Assembly: GCF_019083995.1 (NCBI RefSeq)
Contig: NZ_JAHRCU010000018.1
Coordinates: 1 to 64,000, forward strand
From: Roseococcus sp. SDR
GTDB lineage: Bacteria > Pseudomonadota > Alphaproteobacteria > Acetobacterales > Acetobacteraceae
Length of the DNA: 64,000 nt
Direction of reading: 5' to 3'
Part shown: positions 1 through 7,547 of the stretch, piece after piece
Numbering within the stretch: the stretch's first letter is position 1
Layout: each line of letters opens with the position of its first letter
Made by a program: the position numbers and the translations under genes
Notes under the pieces: generated by a model
Told to the model about the DNA's origin: nothing
The model's database searches: none
The model's input: only the letters and a program-made list of their open reading frames with translations

Positions 1-1
1 C

Positions 2-118
2 TGGAGCCTGCACTTCATGCGTTTCGATCTCGGATGGATTGACACCAGAGGCCCTAAGGCCATCCTCAAAACCGTCAGGGATGTCCCCGAACACCCGTCA
101 AACATCTTCCCAGTCTGA
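2..118 (+). CDS. 3' end of an unidentified protein (possible integrase/transposase tail), partial
   Basis: An open frame enters from the left edge and stops at a TGA at 116-118, giving about 38 residues that begin WSLHFMRFDLGWID. The FM-x-DLG-x-ID pattern resembles the C-terminal tail of integrase-core (IS481-like) transposases, but this is recall from a short stretch, not an alignment. The gene body lies outside the window. It runs toward the leftward hutI-like gene, and a possible shared terminator follows it. The tail of some unrelated protein, or chance reading in GC-rich DNA, is also possible. Confidence 0.3.
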   Translation, partial: WSLHFMRFDLGWIDTRGPKAILKTVRDVPEHPSNIFPV

Positions 119-122
119 ACAG

Positions 123-153
123 GGCCTGAGGCCCCAGCCGCCGGAGGCCTTTT
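123..153 (+). terminator. possible rho-independent terminator
   Basis: GGCCT at 123-127 can pair with AGGCC at 145-149, and a short T run (150-153) follows. The stem is short with a long loop, so the call is weak. It sits between the rightward partial frame and the end of the leftward hutI-like gene. Confidence 0.3.
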
Positions 154-1367
154 CAGTTCACTTTCCCAGCGCGCACGATCTCGCGCGGCGGCGATCCGCC
201 GAGCCAGTAGCACAGCTCCGCCGGCGCGCTGATCTCCCACAACACGAAATCCGCCGGCAGCCCCGCGCGCAACTCGCCAGCCTGGCCGCCCAGGCCAATG
301 GCCGCCGCGCCAAGCACCGTCATTCCCCGCAGCGCCTCCGTGGGCGTCATGCGAAAGAAGGAACACCCCAGCGCGAGCACCAGCAGCGGCGAGAGCGTGG
401 GCGAAGACCCCGGATTGCAATTCGTGGCCAGCGCCATCCGCACGCCATGCTTGCGGAAAAGCTCCACCGGCGGCCGCCGCATCTCATTCAGGAAGAGCGT
501 CGAGCCCGGCAGCAAGACGCCCACCGTCCCCGCCTTCGCCATCGCCGCCAGCGAGGCCTCGCTCACATACTCGAGGTGATCGGCCGAGAGCGCGCCGATC
601 CCCGCCAGGATTCCGCCCCCGCCCACATCGCCATACTGGTCCGTATGCCCCCGCACCGGGATGCCCGCGGCCTGCGCCGCCGCATAGAGGCGCAGCATGT
701 CGGCCGGCTGGATCGCGAGCCCCTCGATCCCGCCATCGCAGATATCCACCAGCCCCTCCGCGAGAGCGGCGGGGAAGATCACCTCGATCAGATGCGTGAT
801 GTAGTCCGCTGAACGGCCGGTGTACTCCGGTGCCACCACATGCGCGCCCAGGAAGGAGGTGACGACGCGCACGCCATTCCTCTCGCCCAGCAGCCGCGCC
901 GCCCGCAGCATGTTCAGCTCGCTCTCCAGGTCGAGCCCATAGCCCGACTTGATCTCGAGCGTGGTCACCCCCTCGCTCATCAGCCGGTGCAGGCGCGGTG
1001 TCGCGATCGCCACCAGCTCTTCCACGCTCGCGCGCCGCGTCTCGCGCGTCGTGTAGAGAATGCCGCCACCCTCCGCCGCCAATTCCGCGCGCGTCGCACC
1101 CCCAAGCTGCCGCTCGAACTCGCCGATGCGGTTGCCGGCGAAGACCAGATGCGTGTGCCCATCCACGAAGCCCGGCAGGACGAAGCGCCCGCCCGCCTCA
1201 TGCAGCCGCGCCGCGTCCCGATGCGGCAGATCCGCCATCGCCCCCACCCAGGCGATGCGCCCATCCTTGGCCGCGATCGCCCCCGGCTCGATCAGCCCGA
1301 GCCCATCCCCCTGCATGGTGACGAGCCGCGCATCCAGCCAGAGATCATCCCAGGACGGCATGCACAT
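153..1367 (-). CDS. hutI: imidazolonepropionase (HutI-like amidohydrolase)
   Basis: Full-length (404 aa) member of the imidazolonepropionase family, which hydrolyses 4-imidazolone-5-propionate to N-formimino-glutamate in histidine breakdown. Seen: a DGHTH metal motif (His71 and His73), GAH near 174-176, GHTDQ with His241, and His264. The usual C-terminal metal Asp (TDxNPG in relatives I recall) reads TNCNPG here, so Asp is replaced by Asn316. The start overlaps the end of the tandem-Rid gene by 23 nt, with GGAG four bases before the ATG; a second ATG two codons in is possible. No hutH, hutU or hutG is nearby. Instead it ends a run with Rid proteins and a substrate-binding protein, so its true substrate may be another cyclic ureide or imidazolone. 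Family call firm, substrate unsure. Confidence 0.85.
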   Translation of the reverse strand: MCMPSWDDLWLDARLVTMQGDGLGLIEPGAIAAKDGRIAWVGAMADLPHRDAARLHEAGGRFVLPGFVDGHTHLVFAGNRIGEFERQLGGATRAELAAEGGGILYTTRETRRASVEELVAIATPRLHRLMSEGVTTLEIKSGYGLDLESELNMLRAARLLGERNGVRVVTSFLGAHVVAPEYTGRSADYITHLIEVIFPAALAEGLVDICDGGIEGLAIQPADMLRLYAAAQAAGIPVRGHTDQYGDVGGGGILAGIGALSADHLEYVSEASLAAMAKAGTVGVLLPGSTLFLNEMRRPPVELFRKHGVRMALATNCNPGSSPTLSPLLVLALGCSFFRMTPTEALRGMTVLGAAAIGLGGQAGELRAGLPADFVLWEISAPAELCYWLGGSPPREIVRAGKVN

Positions 1368-2061
1368 CGATCTCCATGAGGATCTCCGGCGCCGCCAACC
1401 CCTTCACGACGAAGAGCGTGTGCGGGATCGGGTGCGCCGAAAGCGGCGGCAGCAATTCGCGCATCACCGGCCCGATATAGGCGCGATCGGTCACATAGAC
1501 CGTCGCATGCACGGCGTCCGCCAGCGTCGCGCCCGCATCGGCCAGCAGCTTCTGCACATTGGCGATGGCGATGCGCGCCTGCCCGCCCGCATCCCCCACA
1601 TTCGAGAACCCGCCCTCCAGGGTGAGGCCGGTCTGCCCGCGCAGGAACACGCGCTTCCCGGCCACCACGGCCATGCAGAACTCCGCCTCGAAGGGCTGCT
1701 TCTCCAGCCCATAGGGCATGCTGGTCGAGCGATAGGGCCGGATGCGCTGATGCGGCCCGCCCGGCACCGCGAAGGCGTCGAGCTGGAACAGCGCGCGCGG
1801 ATCATGCAGCGCCTTGACGATGAGCCCCGTGCTGACCGGGCGCACGCCCATCAGCCGCCGGCCCATCACGCCATAGACCGCCTGCCGCCAGGCGCGGTCG
1901 GTGATCTGCATGGTGATCTTGCAGAGGTCCGTCAGCTTGCCGCCCTGGCGCGTGATCTCCGCCTCCAGCCGGTCGAACACCGCCTCGGCCTGGCGCGCCG
2001 CGGCCTCGGCCGTATGGAAGGGCGCGACATCCCCCGCCGAAATGCCACCCAGATGGATCAT
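1345..2061 (-). CDS. tandem Rid (YjgF/YER057c/UK114) fusion protein
   Basis: 238 aa holding two Rid-type domains: one at about residues 1-110 and a second at about 115-238 that includes FLRGQTGLTLEGG and ends LAAPEILMEIDVHAVLG. Rid proteins are small trimeric imine/enamine deaminases, normally about 130 aa with one domain per chain, so a two-domain chain is unusual. The arginine that E. coli RidA uses (in its PARS segment) is not visible in either domain, which places them with Rid subgroups of unknown substrate. Start chosen at the ATG that overlaps the stop of the upstream Rid gene as ATGA (2058-2061). Followed by the HutI-like gene with a 23-nt overlap, so the three are probably translationally coupled. 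Inferred role: hydrolysis of an unstable imine intermediate in the same pathway. Confidence 0.8.
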   Translation of the reverse strand: MIHLGGISAGDVAPFHTAEAAARQAEAVFDRLEAEITRQGGKLTDLCKITMQITDRAWRQAVYGVMGRRLMGVRPVSTGLIVKALHDPRALFQLDAFAVPGGPHQRIRPYRSTSMPYGLEKQPFEAEFCMAVVAGKRVFLRGQTGLTLEGGFSNVGDAGGQARIAIANVQKLLADAGATLADAVHATVYVTDRAYIGPVMRELLPPLSAHPIPHTLFVVKGLAAPEILMEIDVHAVLG

Positions 2062-2474
2062 CCCTCGCCATCCGGGATCACGGCGTCGATGTCGATCTCC
2101 ACCAGCATTTCCGGCAGAGCAAGCCCGTTCACGATCAGCCCCGTGCCCACGGGCGCGATGGTGCCCAGATGCCGGCCGATCACCTGGTACACGCTCTCGC
2201 GATACGCGCGGTCGGTGATGTAGGTCGTGATCTTGCAGATATGCTCCATCTTGGCGCCAGCCTCTTCCAGCAGCACCTTCACATTCTTCATCGCCTGGTC
2301 GGCCTGGGCGGCGGCATCGCCATGGCCCACGAAGCCGCCATCGAAGGTGAAGCCGGTCTGGCCGCGCAGGAAGATGATGTTGCCGGCCCGCACGGCCATG
2401 CACATCTCGTTCTTCACGTCGTGATCTTTGTAATACATGCCGGTGTTGAAGCGGCGGAAACGCTGATGCGCCAT
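2058..2474 (-). CDS. Rid family protein (single domain)
   Basis: 138 aa, a normal length for a single Rid/YjgF domain. It contains FLRGQTGFTFDGG and ends LALPEMLVEIDIDAVIP, both very like the second domain of the tandem-Rid protein next to it, so the two probably arose by duplication. The RidA catalytic arginine is not evident: the matching segment reads PVGTG. It lies 13 nt after the end of the substrate-binding protein gene and overlaps the following gene by ATGA, consistent with one transcript. Probable role: deaminase for a reactive enamine or imine made by the neighbouring hydrolases. The substrate cannot be read from sequence. Confidence 0.85.
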   Translation of the reverse strand: MAHQRFRRFNTGMYYKDHDVKNEMCMAVRAGNIIFLRGQTGFTFDGGFVGHGDAAAQADQAMKNVKVLLEEAGAKMEHICKITTYITDRAYRESVYQVIGRHLGTIAPVGTGLIVNGLALPEMLVEIDIDAVIPDGEG

Positions 2475-2487
2475 CTCTGCTCTCTCC

Positions 2488-4041
2488 TCAGGGGCCTCGC
2501 GTGAGGCTCATCGCGAGTGTGCGCTCGTCATTGCGCGGCGCATAGGTGAAGCCGCGCCGCGCGGCCCAGATGTTTACCTGATGATGCAGGGGAATGATCG
2601 CCTGGTCGGCCATCGCGATCCCCGTCGCCTCCCGGTACACGGACTCGCGCTCAGCGAGGTCCAGCGTGGCCAGCGCCCGGTCCACCGCCGCATCGAAGCG
2701 CGGGTTGGAATAGCGCGAGCGGTTGCTGGCCCCGCGCCCGCGCGAAGGGTCGATGGTCGCCAGCAGGTTCGCCAGCGGGCTGTCCGGCTCACCCGTGCCG
2801 GTGCCCCAGCCGAGCAAGCCGATGCTGAACTCATCCCGCGCCGAACGGCTGAAGAAGGCGCTGGACGGCAGTGCCTCCACCCGCACCCGCACGCCGATCC
2901 GCGCCCACATCTGCGCGATGGCCTGCAGGATCTGCGCGTCATTCACGTAGCGGTCATTGGGCCCGTGCAGCGCGACCATGAAGCCCTGCGGATAGCCCGC
3001 CTCGGCCAGCAGTCGCCGCGCCTGCTCCGGGTCGTAGCGGTCGGGCACCAGCGCCGGGTCATGCCCCACCGCGCCCGCCGGCAGGAGCTGCCCCGAGGGC
3101 GCGGCCTGTCCATCCATCACCTGCGCCACCAGCGCGGGCCGGTTGATGGCGAGCGAGAGCGCGCGCCGCACCCGCACATCGCGCAAGGGGTTGGCGGGCA
3201 GGGGGCGGCCCTGGTGGTCCGTCACATGCGGCGTCTGCTCGCGCCAGCCATCGAGGTAGAGATAGATGTTGCGCAGGCTCGGCTTGCTGAACACCGTGAG
3301 CCGCCCATCGCGCGCGAGATCCGCCACATCGCGCGTCGGCACCTGGTCGATCAGGTCCACATCGCCCGCCTTGAGTGCGGCCAGACGCGCGCTGTCATTG
3401 CCGATGAAGCGATAGGTCACGCGGTTCCAGGTGACCGCCCCGCCATACCAATCCGTGTTGCGCGCAAACACCGCGCGATCCCCCGGCGCATAGGAGACGA
3501 AGCGATAGGGCCCGGTCCCGATGGCCGCCCGCCCGCTATTGTAGTCGCTGGTCGCCATGCCCTCGCCCTGGCGGCGACCGATCATGGGCAGGCCCTGCAT
3601 CATGGCCGGGATCAGCGGTGCGGGCGCATGCGTCTCCAGCCGGAAGGTCAGCGCATCCACGATCACCACCTCGCGCACCGGCCGCGTGAAGAAGGCGTAG
3701 CTCGCGGGGCTGCCCGCCACATTCGGCACGCGGGCGAAGGTGAAGGCCACATCATCCGCCGTGAAGGGCGTGCCGTCATGGAAGCGGATGCCGGGGCGCA
3801 GCCGGAACTCCCAGGAGGTGGGCGAAAGCGCGCGATAGCTCTCCGCCAGCCCCGGCTGCGGCCGCAGGTCCGCGTCCGGCTCCAGCAGCCGGTCGAACAG
3901 ATGCTGCGTCAGCGCGCTGTTCGGCGTCAGGTTGTGGAAATGCGGATCGAGCGAGGTGAAGGCGCCCCCCACCGCGATGTTCACATCCTGCGCCTGCGCC
4001 GCGCCGGCGAACAGCACGCATGCCAAGACCAGACGCCGCAT
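2488..4041 (-). CDS. ABC transporter substrate-binding protein, family 5 (peptide/opine/nickel type)
   Basis: 517 aa with a Sec signal peptide (residues 1-17, cleavage after AQA), then the family 5 solute-binding fold. Recognisable pieces are SLDPH near 30, the FHDGTPFTADDVAF segment near 105-120, GTGPYRF, and RRALSLAINR near 290. This family delivers oligopeptides, opines and other N-compounds to ABC permeases in the inner membrane. No permease or ATPase genes are adjacent, so it must either work with a distant system or with genes lost here. First gene of the leftward run into two Rid genes and the HutI-like gene. The 71-bp gap to the divergent amidohydrolase must hold both promoters. Confidence 0.88.
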   Translation of the reverse strand: MRRLVLACVLFAGAAQAQDVNIAVGGAFTSLDPHFHNLTPNSALTQHLFDRLLEPDADLRPQPGLAESYRALSPTSWEFRLRPGIRFHDGTPFTADDVAFTFARVPNVAGSPASYAFFTRPVREVVIVDALTFRLETHAPAPLIPAMMQGLPMIGRRQGEGMATSDYNSGRAAIGTGPYRFVSYAPGDRAVFARNTDWYGGAVTWNRVTYRFIGNDSARLAALKAGDVDLIDQVPTRDVADLARDGRLTVFSKPSLRNIYLYLDGWREQTPHVTDHQGRPLPANPLRDVRVRRALSLAINRPALVAQVMDGQAAPSGQLLPAGAVGHDPALVPDRYDPEQARRLLAEAGYPQGFMVALHGPNDRYVNDAQILQAIAQMWARIGVRVRVEALPSSAFFSRSARDEFSIGLLGWGTGTGEPDSPLANLLATIDPSRGRGASNRSRYSNPRFDAAVDRALATLDLAERESVYREATGIAMADQAIIPLHHQVNIWAARRGFTYAPRNDERTLAMSLTRGP

Positions 4042-4112
4042 GTCACTCTCCCGCTTGCATCGAGGCGCAACTGTGGAAGGATGATGCGCCCCAAGTCCAT
4101 GGAGAAAGCGCG

Positions 4113-5510
4113 ATGGATCTGCTCATCACCGACACCGTCGTCGTGACGCAGGATGAGGAGCGGCGCCTGCTCGACCGCGCCGCCGTGGCCATCCAGGGCG
4201 ACCGCATCGCGGCCGTGGGTGACAGCGCCACGCTGGAGCGCGACTACCCGAACCTCCCGCGCTTTTCGGGCCGCGGCCTCGCCGTCTTCCCCGGCTTCAT
4301 CAACGCGCACACGCACACGGCACTCACCGTGCTGCGCGGCACGGTGGAGGATTGGGCGGGCAATGCCGTCTATGGCTACATGTCGCCCGTCAGCTACGAG
4401 ATGACGCCGGAAGAACGCGCCATCATGGTCAGCATGGGCTGCCTCGAGGCCATCCGCTCCGGCTGCACCACGCTGGTGGACCCCTTCCGCCACGTGCCCA
4501 ACTACATTGATGCGATGGCGGCCACCGGCCTGCGCCTCTGGCTCTCCGAGAATTGCGCCGACATCAACACGCTGCGCATCCGCATGGGCGATTACCGCGA
4601 GGACCCCGAATTCGGCCGCGTCTTCCTCGAGCGCACGGTCGCCTGCATCGAGGCCTGGCAGGGCAAAGGCGAGGGCCGCGTGAACTTCCAGATCGCGGCC
4701 CACGCGCCCGACAATTGCTCCCCCGCCATGCTGCACAAGCTCTCCGAACTCGCCGCGAAATATGGCCTGACGCGCACCGTCCACCTCGCCCAGAGCATGG
4801 AGGAGGTGCATGCGGTCGCGAAGATGCGCGATGGGCTGACGCCCGCCGGCTACCTGGACCGCGAGGGCTTCCTCGGCCCCGATCTCGTCGGCGCGCATTG
4901 GACCTATTGCACGCCCGCCGATGTGGAACTGCTGGCTGGGCGCGGGGTGCAGATGGCGCATTGCCCGGCCAATTCCTCGCGCCGCGGGCCGCATATCGCG
5001 CCGCTCGGCCTGATCCGCGACGCCGGCGTGAACATCGCCTTCGGCACCGACAACATGACGGAGGACATGTTCCACGCCATGAAGATCGGCCTCATCACCC
5101 ATCGCGGCGGCCGCGGCCGCGCGACGGAGGGGGGGGTCAATCCCTCGCCCCAGCAGGTGCTGGATGGCATCACCCGCAATGGCGCGCGTTCGGTCGGCGC
5201 CAGCGCGCTGATCGGCTCCATCGAGGTGGGCAAGAAGGCGGACCTCACCATCCTCGACCTCAACACGCCGAGCCTCAGGCCCGTGATCAACCTGATCTCC
5301 AGCGTGGTGCATTACGGGCATCCGGGTGCGGTGCATTCCGTGATGGTGGATGGTGAATTCCTGCTGCGCGACCGCAAGATGCTGGCGCTGGATGAGGACG
5401 CGCTGATGGCCGAGGCGCAGCGCGTCACCCGCCGCGTCTGGGAGGGGATGATGGCCAAGAACCCCGATATCCCGCCGCCGCCCGGCGGCCTGCGCTGGCT
5501 GGATGTGTAG
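4113..5510 (+). CDS. metal-dependent amidohydrolase, deaminase type (TRZ/ATZ/guanine deaminase group)
   Basis: 465 aa amidohydrolase-superfamily enzyme. Metal and active-site residues are all visible: NAHTH (His66, His68), HLAQS (His224), AHW (His262) and GTDN (Asp313). The HxH...H...H...D order and the HCPANSS stretch fit the subgroup that removes amino or chloro groups from purines, triazines and related rings, in the cytosol. Start chosen at the ATG preceded by GGAGAAA. It is divergent from the substrate-binding protein/Rid/HutI-like run, so the five genes look like one catabolic locus: ring deamination here, imine clean-up by Rid, ring opening by the HutI-like enzyme. That order is inference; the substrate is not known. 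Confidence 0.85.
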   Translation: MDLLITDTVVVTQDEERRLLDRAAVAIQGDRIAAVGDSATLERDYPNLPRFSGRGLAVFPGFINAHTHTALTVLRGTVEDWAGNAVYGYMSPVSYEMTPEERAIMVSMGCLEAIRSGCTTLVDPFRHVPNYIDAMAATGLRLWLSENCADINTLRIRMGDYREDPEFGRVFLERTVACIEAWQGKGEGRVNFQIAAHAPDNCSPAMLHKLSELAAKYGLTRTVHLAQSMEEVHAVAKMRDGLTPAGYLDREGFLGPDLVGAHWTYCTPADVELLAGRGVQMAHCPANSSRRGPHIAPLGLIRDAGVNIAFGTDNMTEDMFHAMKIGLITHRGGRGRATEGGVNPSPQQVLDGITRNGARSVGASALIGSIEVGKKADLTILDLNTPSLRPVINLISSVVHYGHPGAVHSVMVDGEFLLRDRKMLALDEDALMAEAQRVTRRVWEGMMAKNPDIPPPPGGLRWLDV

Positions 5511-5518
5511 CCGAGCCT

Positions 5519-5553
5519 GATCGGCCCTGGCGGCACGCGCGGGGGCGTGAATC
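5519..5553 (-). repeat. dispersed palindromic repeat, copy A
   Basis: 35 bp. On the minus strand it begins GATTCACGCC and ends CGATC, the same ends as copies B (7465-7499), C (60496-60530) and D (63631-63667). The interior is GC-rich and can fold. It starts eight bases after the amidohydrolase stop. Confidence 0.7.
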
Positions 5554-5638
5554 AGTCTCGCAAAAGCGAGGGGCCTAGCAGGCTGCTGAAGAAGGCCAAA
5601 AGACGAAAGGGCTCCGCCCTCTCGTACTCTCCCGCCAA

Positions 5639-5663
5639 GGTGAAAACCTGCTTGGTTTTCACC
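5639..5663. repeat. perfect hairpin inside the MITE-like element
   Basis: GGTGAAAACC and GGTTTTCACC, 10-bp arms around a 5-nt loop. Its position between two convergent genes means it could also end transcription, but no T run follows directly. Confidence 0.6.
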
Positions 5664-5742
5664 AGTTTCTTGGATCTTCAATTGCTAAATTAAATCAAAT
5701 ACTTATCGGAGATGCAAGAAGCTGAGGTTCTTGCCGGGGTGT

Positions 5743-5762
5743 CCGAGGGGCTGGCCCCTCGG
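5743..5762. repeat. second perfect hairpin inside the MITE-like element
   Basis: CCGAGGGG and CCCCTCGG, 8-bp arms around CTGG. It lies 17 bp inside the right terminal repeat. Confidence 0.6.
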
Positions 5763-5790
5763 TCCCACAGCGGAGTTTTTCAGCAGCCTG

Positions 5791-7341
5791 CTAGAGCCCC
5801 TTCCACTCCCGCAGCTGAACGTCGAAGGCGTTGCGCCCGAAGAGCGAGATCACCGCCGTCCGCGCCAGGATCCGCAGGTCGAGCCAGAGCGACCACTCGC
5901 TGATGTAGGAGAGGTCATGCGCAATCACGATGCGCGCCATGCCCACATCCGTCATGGTGCCGGACAGCCCGTTCACCTGCGCCCAGCCGGTGATGCCCGG
6001 CTTCATGCGGTGCCGCGCGCCATAGCCGGGCACAAGCTCCTCGATCGGCCGCCCCGCCACCAGCATATGCGCCACATGCGGCCGCGGCCCCACCAGGCTC
6101 ATCTCGCCCCGCAGCACGTTGATGAGCTGCGGCAATTCGTCGATGCAGAGCACGCGCAGCACATGGCCGATGGGTGTCACGCGCTTGTCGTTGGCCACCA
6201 CCCCCTTGGTGCCGTCATCCGAGGGGTCCCATCGCAGCGTGCGCAGCTTCAGGATGTGGAAGATGCGCCCGTTGCGGCCCACGCGCGGCTGGCGGAAGAG
6301 CACCGGCCCCGGCCCGCTCAGCCGGATGGCGAGCGCCGCCAGCAGCAGGAGGGGCGAGACCATGAGCAGCGCCAGCGCCGCCACCACATAGTCCAGCGCC
6401 CCCTTGGCGAGCACCGCGCCCGGCTGCAGCGGCTGGCGCACCAGCTGCAGCACCGGATAGCCCGCGATGACCGAGACGCGCGTGCCCTGGGGCGCCGCAT
6501 TCTGGCCCTCCAGCAGCACCACCACCTCGGCCGTCAGCGCCTGCACCTGCTGGACCGAGCGCAGGATGTCCATGGCACGGCTGAGCGGCAGCGCGATGAC
6601 GATGAGGTCCAGCCGCTCGGTCTGCGCGCGGCGGCAGAGCTCCGCGATGTCGCCCCGCACGCCGACGCCGCTCACCTCCGGCGGGCGACGCGTCGCGTCG
6701 CGGTCGTCGAAGACGCCCACCAGGTCCGGAATCTCGGGGTTGGCCGGATCGGTCAGCCGCTGGATCAGCTCCGCCGACATCTCGGTGGCCCCCACCACGG
6801 CGATGCGCCGGCGCAGCCAGCCATCGCGCACGCCACGGATGGCGAGGCCGGAGAGCAGGATGCGCAGCGGCAGCAGAAGGGAGAGCGCCGCGGCGGGCCA
6901 GAGGAGGATAGCGCCCGCGACATGCGCGTCGGACGCGAAATAGGTGAGCAACCCCGCGGCGGTGCCGACGAAGCCCGGCACCAGCGCCGCATCGGCGATC
7001 GCCCAGCGCATGTCCAGCAGCCGGCCCAGCGCCGCCGGCGTGAGCGACAGCATGGCCGCCCAGCAGAGCGCGGCCATGCCGAGGCCGATCAGCCGCCCCT
7101 CGAGCGGCGTGAAGACGGAGGTGACCAGCGGCGCGTCGATCCAGAGCAGCCCGGCCACCAGCAGCGCCAGCAGGTCGAGCAGGGAGGCGAGCTGCGTGAA
7201 GGCCGCGACCGGCTGCGCACCCGCGAGCGCCGAGGGGCGCGGCTCCTCGGCGGCGAGGGCGGCATCATCATGCGGGGAGGGCGCGCGCATTCTGCTCGAA
7301 GGGTCTCCGGAGCCGGGGGAAGCATCGGGGAGCATTATCAT
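5791..7341 (-). CDS. polyprenyl-phosphate glycosylphosphotransferase (EPS priming enzyme)
   Basis: 516 aa. The N-terminal half has several hydrophobic segments, then a nucleotide-fold region (RIAVVGATEMSAE, near 190). The C-terminal third is the bacterial sugar transferase domain: a membrane helix, then FRQPRVGRNGRIF, KLRTL, IDELPQLINVLRGEMSLVGPRP split over the motif, and GITGWAQVNG. It loads the first sugar-1-phosphate onto undecaprenyl phosphate at the inner membrane to start the exopolysaccharide unit. It is downstream of the polymerase gene with about 206 bp between, which includes repeat B. Start uncertain: ATG codons at 7341, 7335 and 7288, none with a strong ribosome site. The stop lies in the inverted repeat of the MITE-like element. 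Confidence 0.88.
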   Translation of the reverse strand: MIMLPDASPGSGDPSSRMRAPSPHDDAALAAEEPRPSALAGAQPVAAFTQLASLLDLLALLVAGLLWIDAPLVTSVFTPLEGRLIGLGMAALCWAAMLSLTPAALGRLLDMRWAIADAALVPGFVGTAAGLLTYFASDAHVAGAILLWPAAALSLLLPLRILLSGLAIRGVRDGWLRRRIAVVGATEMSAELIQRLTDPANPEIPDLVGVFDDRDATRRPPEVSGVGVRGDIAELCRRAQTERLDLIVIALPLSRAMDILRSVQQVQALTAEVVVLLEGQNAAPQGTRVSVIAGYPVLQLVRQPLQPGAVLAKGALDYVVAALALLMVSPLLLLAALAIRLSGPGPVLFRQPRVGRNGRIFHILKLRTLRWDPSDDGTKGVVANDKRVTPIGHVLRVLCIDELPQLINVLRGEMSLVGPRPHVAHMLVAGRPIEELVPGYGARHRMKPGITGWAQVNGLSGTMTDVGMARIVIAHDLSYISEWSLWLDLRILARTAVISLFGRNAFDVQLREWKGL

Positions 7342-7464
7342 TGACGCAGCCGGCGAAAAATTGCAAGGTGATCCATGAATTGAGATTCAACTACAAGCAT
7401 TGCGCGAAAATCATCCATCCGGCAAAGCCGAAGCGCGCATCAACCGGCCAAGGGCCTGGGGTCT

Positions 7465-7499
7465 GATCGCCTTTGGCGGTATCGCCAAAGGCGTGAATC
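7465..7499 (-). repeat. dispersed palindromic repeat, copy B
   Basis: 35 bp with the GATTCACGCC...CGATC ends of copies A, C and D (minus strand). Here the middle is a perfect hairpin: GCCTTTGGCG and CGCCAAAGGC around four bases. It lies in the 206-bp gap 7342-7547 between two leftward EPS genes, whose remaining sequence is less GC-rich and shows nothing else firm. Confidence 0.75.
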
Positions 7500-7547
7500 C
7501 GCCTCTCAGCCAAGCCTGAACCCTGATCGATCCTTGTTGATCACGCT

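Larger units (their letters stand above)
5575..5794. mobile_element. 220-bp MITE-like element with perfect 16-bp terminal inverted repeats
   Basis: CTAGCAGGCTGCTGAA at 5575-5590 is matched exactly by its reverse complement at 5779-5794. The outer CTAG could be part of the repeat or a target duplication. Inside are two further perfect hairpins and a markedly AT-rich stretch (about 5660-5710), unlike the surrounding DNA. No transposase frame fits in 220 bp, so it would be a non-autonomous element or the collapsed remains of an insertion sequence. The right inverted repeat overlaps the last codon of the phosphoglycosyltransferase: its CTAG gives the TAG stop (5791-5793). Probably moved in from elsewhere. 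Confidence 0.65.

Noticed and set aside
153-1367. Complete histidine utilisation operon
   Set aside because: Only a HutI-like gene is present; no histidase, urocanase, formimidoylglutamase or HutC gene in the window.
7465-7499. Calling repeat B simply a transcription terminator
   Set aside because: No T run on either strand, and the same bounded sequence recurs at three other sites, one inside a gene.
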